From Bacteroidales bacterium (GTDB taxonomy: Bacteria > Bacteroidota > Bacteroidia > Bacteroidales > UBA7960), in NCBI GenBank assembly GCA_007131125.1, contig SLRE01000035.1:1-17959 (forward strand): 17,959 bases of DNA, written 5' to 3'. The notes under the pieces are model-generated. The model was not told where the DNA came from, ran no database searches, and saw only the letters and a list, made by a program, of their open reading frames with translations. The position numbers and the translations under genes were made by a program. Each line of letters opens with the position of its first letter. Position 1 is the first letter of the stretch. Positions 15,502-17,959 of the stretch are shown piece after piece.

Positions 15502-16773
15502 ATGTTAACAGAAATAAAACAGGAAGCTTTTGAGCGCGAGCTCCAGGAAAATGAAAATGTGGTATTGGATTTTTACTCCACCGAATGCCCTCCTTGCGAG
15601 GCCCTTGCCCCGAAATTTGAAAGCCTTGCAGGGCTTTATGGAAAGGACATTCGGTTTTTGAAGATTTTTCGGCAGGAAAACCGTGAACTGGCCGAAAAAC
15701 TTGGAGTGATGTCTTCACCCACATTGTTGTTTTTCAAAAACGGCAAGCAGGTTGGGGAAGTTTTGCGGGGAGGCATTCACCGTTCCCATATTATGAAAAA
15801 CCTGGATGCCATGCTGCCTGAAGAGCGTGTGAAGCAGATCCATCAGGATATCAGGCCGGAGGTTACCGAAACGGAAGTTGTGGTATTGGGCGGGGGGCCG
15901 GGAGGTATGGCAGCAGCCATTTATCTTGCCCAGGCCAAAGTGGATACCATTTTGGTGGATACGGCATTGCCGGGAGGACAGGTGTCTACCACCCACCAGG
16001 TGAGCAATTATCCCGGTTTTGTTGATCCACAGCCCGGCTTTATGCTTGCCCACTATATGGCTGAGCAGGTAAAAGCAGCCGGAGCAAATTTAAAGGTGGC
16101 AGTAGAGGTAAATAAAGTAGATCTGAAAAACAAAGAAGTGCTTATTGATGGTCATCACACCATCCGGGCCAAAAAAATCGTAATTTCAACCGGGGCCTCA
16201 CCCCGTTATCTGAATGTTGAAGGAGAAAAAGAATTTTACGGGAAAGGCATTTCTTATTGTGCCACCTGTGATGCAAAGTATTTTCATGATAAAGAAGTGG
16301 TGATCATAGGGGGAGGGAATACTGCCGTGGAAGAGTCGGAGTTTATTTCCAAATTTGTTTCAAAGATCACCATGGTGCAACAATTGCCGCATTTAACCGC
16401 CAACCGGGCTGCCCAGGAAAAAGCCATGGCCGATCCAAAGATAAACGTGCTTTTTGAGCACGAGCCCAGGGGTTTTTACCGGGAAGGTGAGAAAATGAAA
16501 GTGATGGTAGAAGATCTGAAAACCGGAAAAACCAAAGAGCTTATCACCGACGGGGTGTTTGTTTTTGTAGGCATGAAACCCAACCTTGATCTGATCCACG
16601 AAAAGCTTGACACAGATGATTGGGGATATATCAAAACTGACGAGGAGATGCGCACCAATATTCAGGGGGTGTATGCCGTGGGAGACGTGATCAGCAAAAA
16701 ATACCGGCAGATAACCACTGCCGTTGCCGATGGTACCATTGCCTCCATTGCCCTGGCCAAGGAGTTGAATTAA
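15502..16773 (+). CDS. Thioredoxin-thioredoxin reductase-like fusion flavoprotein
   Basis: The protein has 423 residues. Residues 1-105 are a thioredoxin fold with CPPC (29-32; CGPC is usual), the buried Asp23 and the cis-Pro loop SSPTLLFF (71-78). Residues about 122-423 are a low-molecular-weight thioredoxin reductase: FAD-binding LGGGPGGMAAA (129-139), GGQVSTTHQVSNYPGF (158-173), redox-active CATC (253-256), second dinucleotide loop IIGGGNTAVEESE (268-280), and C-terminal FAD motif GVYAVGDV (389-396). The HRRxxxR segment that binds the NADPH 2'-phosphate in classical enzymes is replaced by VQQLPHLTA (292-300). NADPH preference is therefore doubtful; NADH or another donor is possible. The two CxxC pairs suggest intramolecular electron passage from flavin to the Trx domain. 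M. leprae has the opposite order, with Trx at the C-terminus. It is divergent from accC and convergent with rlmH. Confidence 0.92.
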   Translation: MLTEIKQEAFERELQENENVVLDFYSTECPPCEALAPKFESLAGLYGKDIRFLKIFRQENRELAEKLGVMSSPTLLFFKNGKQVGEVLRGGIHRSHIMKNLDAMLPEERVKQIHQDIRPEVTETEVVVLGGGPGGMAAAIYLAQAKVDTILVDTALPGGQVSTTHQVSNYPGFVDPQPGFMLAHYMAEQVKAAGANLKVAVEVNKVDLKNKEVLIDGHHTIRAKKIVISTGASPRYLNVEGEKEFYGKGISYCATCDAKYFHDKEVVIIGGGNTAVEESEFISKFVSKITMVQQLPHLTANRAAQEKAMADPKINVLFEHEPRGFYREGEKMKVMVEDLKTGKTKELITDGVFVFVGMKPNLDLIHEKLDTDDWGYIKTDEEMRTNIQGVYAVGDVISKKYRQITTAVADGTIASIALAKELN

Positions 16774-16797
16774 AGAATTGTTGAAAAAAACCTGGTT

Positions 16798-16834
16798 TTT
16801 GCCCTGTCCCGGGAGAGGTTCCGGATAGGGCAAA
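16798..16834. terminator. Terminator hairpin between Trx-TrxR and rlmH
   Basis: TTTGCCCTGTCC (16798-16809) pairs with GGATAGGGCAAA (16823-16834) with one G-U and a 13-nt loop. On the minus strand the stem directly follows the rlmH stop and a seven-T run follows some 13 nt later (16784-16790). On the plus strand no clean T run follows. It most likely ends rlmH and possibly both genes. Confidence 0.6.
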
Positions 16835-16835
16835 T

Positions 16836-17309
16836 TCATTCATTGTGGTATGATTCGTTTCGCAGGATGGTGAAGGCACGATATAGCTGTTCCAGGAAAA
16901 ATAACCGGATCATTTGATGGGAAAAAGTCATGGATGACAGGGAGATTTTTAGGGCTGCTTTTTTGTAAACCTCTTCAGAAAAACCCCATGGGCCACCAAA
17001 CACGAAGAGCAGATTTTTTACGGAACGGTTCATTTGATTCTGAAGGAAACCCGAAAATTCAACCGATGAAAAACTACGACCTCTTTCATCCAGCAAAACC
17101 GGGAAATCACTTTTTTCCATATGGGCCAAAATGATCTCCCCTTCTTTTTGTTTCAATAGTGAAGGCTGCAGGCTGTTCCATTTCTTTGGGACGGGTATTT
17201 CAAGAACCTCCAGCGGAATGTAATGGGCAAGTCTTTTGCGGAAGATATCCATTCCATCTTTCAAATATTTTTCATCCGTCTTGCCAATAAAGAGCAGGGT
17301 GATTTTCAT
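16836..17309 (-). CDS. rlmH: 23S rRNA pseudouridine-1915 N3-methyltransferase RlmH
   Basis: The protein has 157 residues, the normal length for this small SPOUT (trefoil-knot) methyltransferase, which methylates pseudouridine 1915 in helix 69 of 23S rRNA on the assembled 70S ribosome, using S-adenosylmethionine. Seen: KITLLFIGKT at the N-terminus, DERGRSFSS (74-82), the SAM-loop FVFGGPWGFSEEV (102-114) and the knot region SLSSMTFSHQMIRLFFLEQLYRAFTILRNESYHN (123-156), which is the family's most conserved part. The ATG at 17309 is chosen because similarity begins there; the frame extends six codons further to a TTG. It is divergent from the DUF4783 gene, with which it is commonly paired in Bacteroidota. 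Confidence 0.97.
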   Translation of the reverse strand: MKITLLFIGKTDEKYLKDGMDIFRKRLAHYIPLEVLEIPVPKKWNSLQPSLLKQKEGEIILAHMEKSDFPVLLDERGRSFSSVEFSGFLQNQMNRSVKNLLFVFGGPWGFSEEVYKKAALKISLSSMTFSHQMIRLFFLEQLYRAFTILRNESYHNE

Positions 17310-17372
17310 GCCAGAATTTTCAGTCAAAATTAAGTTTTCTGTTTCATCAAAAGAAGATTTCAGAATACAAAA

Positions 17373-17403
17373 ATTGTAAAATGAAGTAATTCAATTAATT
17401 TTG
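17373..17403 (+). promoter_or_regulatory. Putative promoter of the DUF4783 gene
   Basis: ATTG (17373-17376) and TAATTTTG (17396-17403) are 19 nt apart. The second is a perfect TAnnTTTG and the first one base off TTTG. This would give a leader of about 125 nt before the ATG at 17538. Confidence 0.45.
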
Positions 17404-17477
17404 TGTTAAATAATCCTGAATTGGTTAGCGGTTTTATTTTTTTAAAATCAACACTTTGGTTTGGTTTTTGCTATTTC

Positions 17478-17502
17478 TAAAAGATTGTTGTTTAATCTTT
17501 TA
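17478..17502 (+). repeat. 9-bp inverted repeat in the DUF4783 leader
   Basis: TAAAAGATT (17478-17486) and AATCTTTTA (17494-17502) flank a 7-nt loop, GTTGTTT, 36 nt before the start codon. The arms are AT-rich, so the hairpin would be weak; it could also be an operator-like site. Confidence 0.4.
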
Positions 17503-17537
17503 AAAGGTTACCCCATACTCCTGAAAATATTTAAGCC

Positions 17538-17959
17538 ATGCTTTTTTCACCTGTACCTTTTTTCTCCCGTTTTCTGTTTTCCGGAACCGGCATCATAAGC
17601 CTGGTATTTGTATTTTTTCTTGCACTGGCCCCATCAAAAACCTATTCTCAGGATACCGATGCCCTGGCCAATGAAATTACCACGGCCATTGAGCAGGGTA
17701 GTGCCAGGGAGCTGGCCAGATTTTTCGGGCCCAATGTTGATCTTACCCTTCCCGGCAGCGAAGGGACCTTTAGCAAATCGCAGGCCGAAATGATTTTGCG
17801 TACCTTTTTCTCCCGCAATGTCCCTGAATCCTTTTCCACCAACCACCAGGGGTCCTCAAGAGACGGTTCGGTATATATTATTGGCACCTTAACCACACAA
17901 AACGAACAGTCTTTCCGCACCTACATCCTGATCAAAAGGGTTTCCGACAATTACTTTCT
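17538..17959 (+). CDS. DUF4783 protein, 3' end beyond the window
   Basis: The frame is open from the ATG at 17538 to the window edge, giving 140 residues with no stop. The N-terminus is a long signal peptide (hydrophobic about 19-32, LVFVFFLALAPS, probable cleavage after TYSQ or nearby). The mature part reads ITTAIEQGSARELARFFGPNV, VDLTLPGSEGTFSKSQAEMI, then LRTFFSRNVPESFSTNHQGS, matching my memory of DUF4783, a Bacteroidota-restricted, NTF2-like small periplasmic or surface family of unknown function. In many Bacteroidota genomes this gene sits between rlmH and nadC, and rlmH is indeed next to it here. nadC would be expected just beyond the window. Confidence 0.85.
   Translation, partial: MLFSPVPFFSRFLFSGTGIISLVFVFFLALAPSKTYSQDTDALANEITTAIEQGSARELARFFGPNVDLTLPGSEGTFSKSQAEMILRTFFSRNVPESFSTNHQGSSRDGSVYIIGTLTTQNEQSFRTYILIKRVSDNYF

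Overview
The window looks like a chromosomal segment of a Bacteroidota bacterium, probably a Bacteroidales or Marinilabiliales-like marine or anaerobic lineage. The evidence is: promoter-like boxes matching the Bacteroidota consensus (TTTG / TAnnTTTG), start codons without a clear Shine-Dalgarno, a tRNA-Tyr/tRNA-Gly pair without encoded CCA, an accC-BCCP-carboxyltransferase operon, and rlmH divergent from a DUF4783 gene. Nothing points to a prophage, insertion sequence, plasmid or CRISPR array. It reads as core and metabolic chromosome with several unusual domain fusions.

Layout. 1-121: minus-strand tRNA-Gly (cut by the window edge) and tRNA-Tyr, probably the head of a tRNA-tuf operon. 203-3120: a lipoprotein M49/NUDT3-like peptidase homologue with an altered zinc motif, behind a clear terminator, then an Old Yellow Enzyme. 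3364-5710: a fused prenyl-alcohol kinase (VTE5-like plus DUF92/VTE6-like) convergent with a UbiA prenyltransferase. 5898-7070: an unrecognised outer-membrane beta-barrel. 7096-9136: beta-carbonic anhydrase, a KASIII-like ketosynthase and tRNA-Val(GAC), all on minus. 9137-9848: about 710 bp of AT-rich DNA without a gene. 9849-11588: a fold-type III PLP decarboxylase with an extra C-terminal, hotdog-like domain. 11688-15297: a three-gene acyl-CoA carboxylase operon. 15502-16773: a thioredoxin-thioredoxin reductase fusion. 16836-17309: rlmH. 17538-end: a truncated DUF4783 gene.

How the genes may work together. The acyl-CoA carboxylase (biotin carboxylase, biotin carrier, carboxyltransferase) probably makes methylmalonyl-CoA or a related malonyl-type thioester using bicarbonate; a carbonic anhydrase lies 4 kb away, but the link is only conceptual. 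The fused kinase could convert a free polyprenol or phytol to its diphosphate in two steps, and the neighbouring UbiA enzyme uses exactly such donors, so 3364-5710 may be an isoprenoid-alcohol salvage and prenylation locus. The most interesting points are that fusion/UbiA pair, the decarboxylase with a hotdog-like tail and an EPGH motif, the reductase fusion lacking the NADPH-specificity motif, and the peptidase homologue whose HExxH reads HEIAI.
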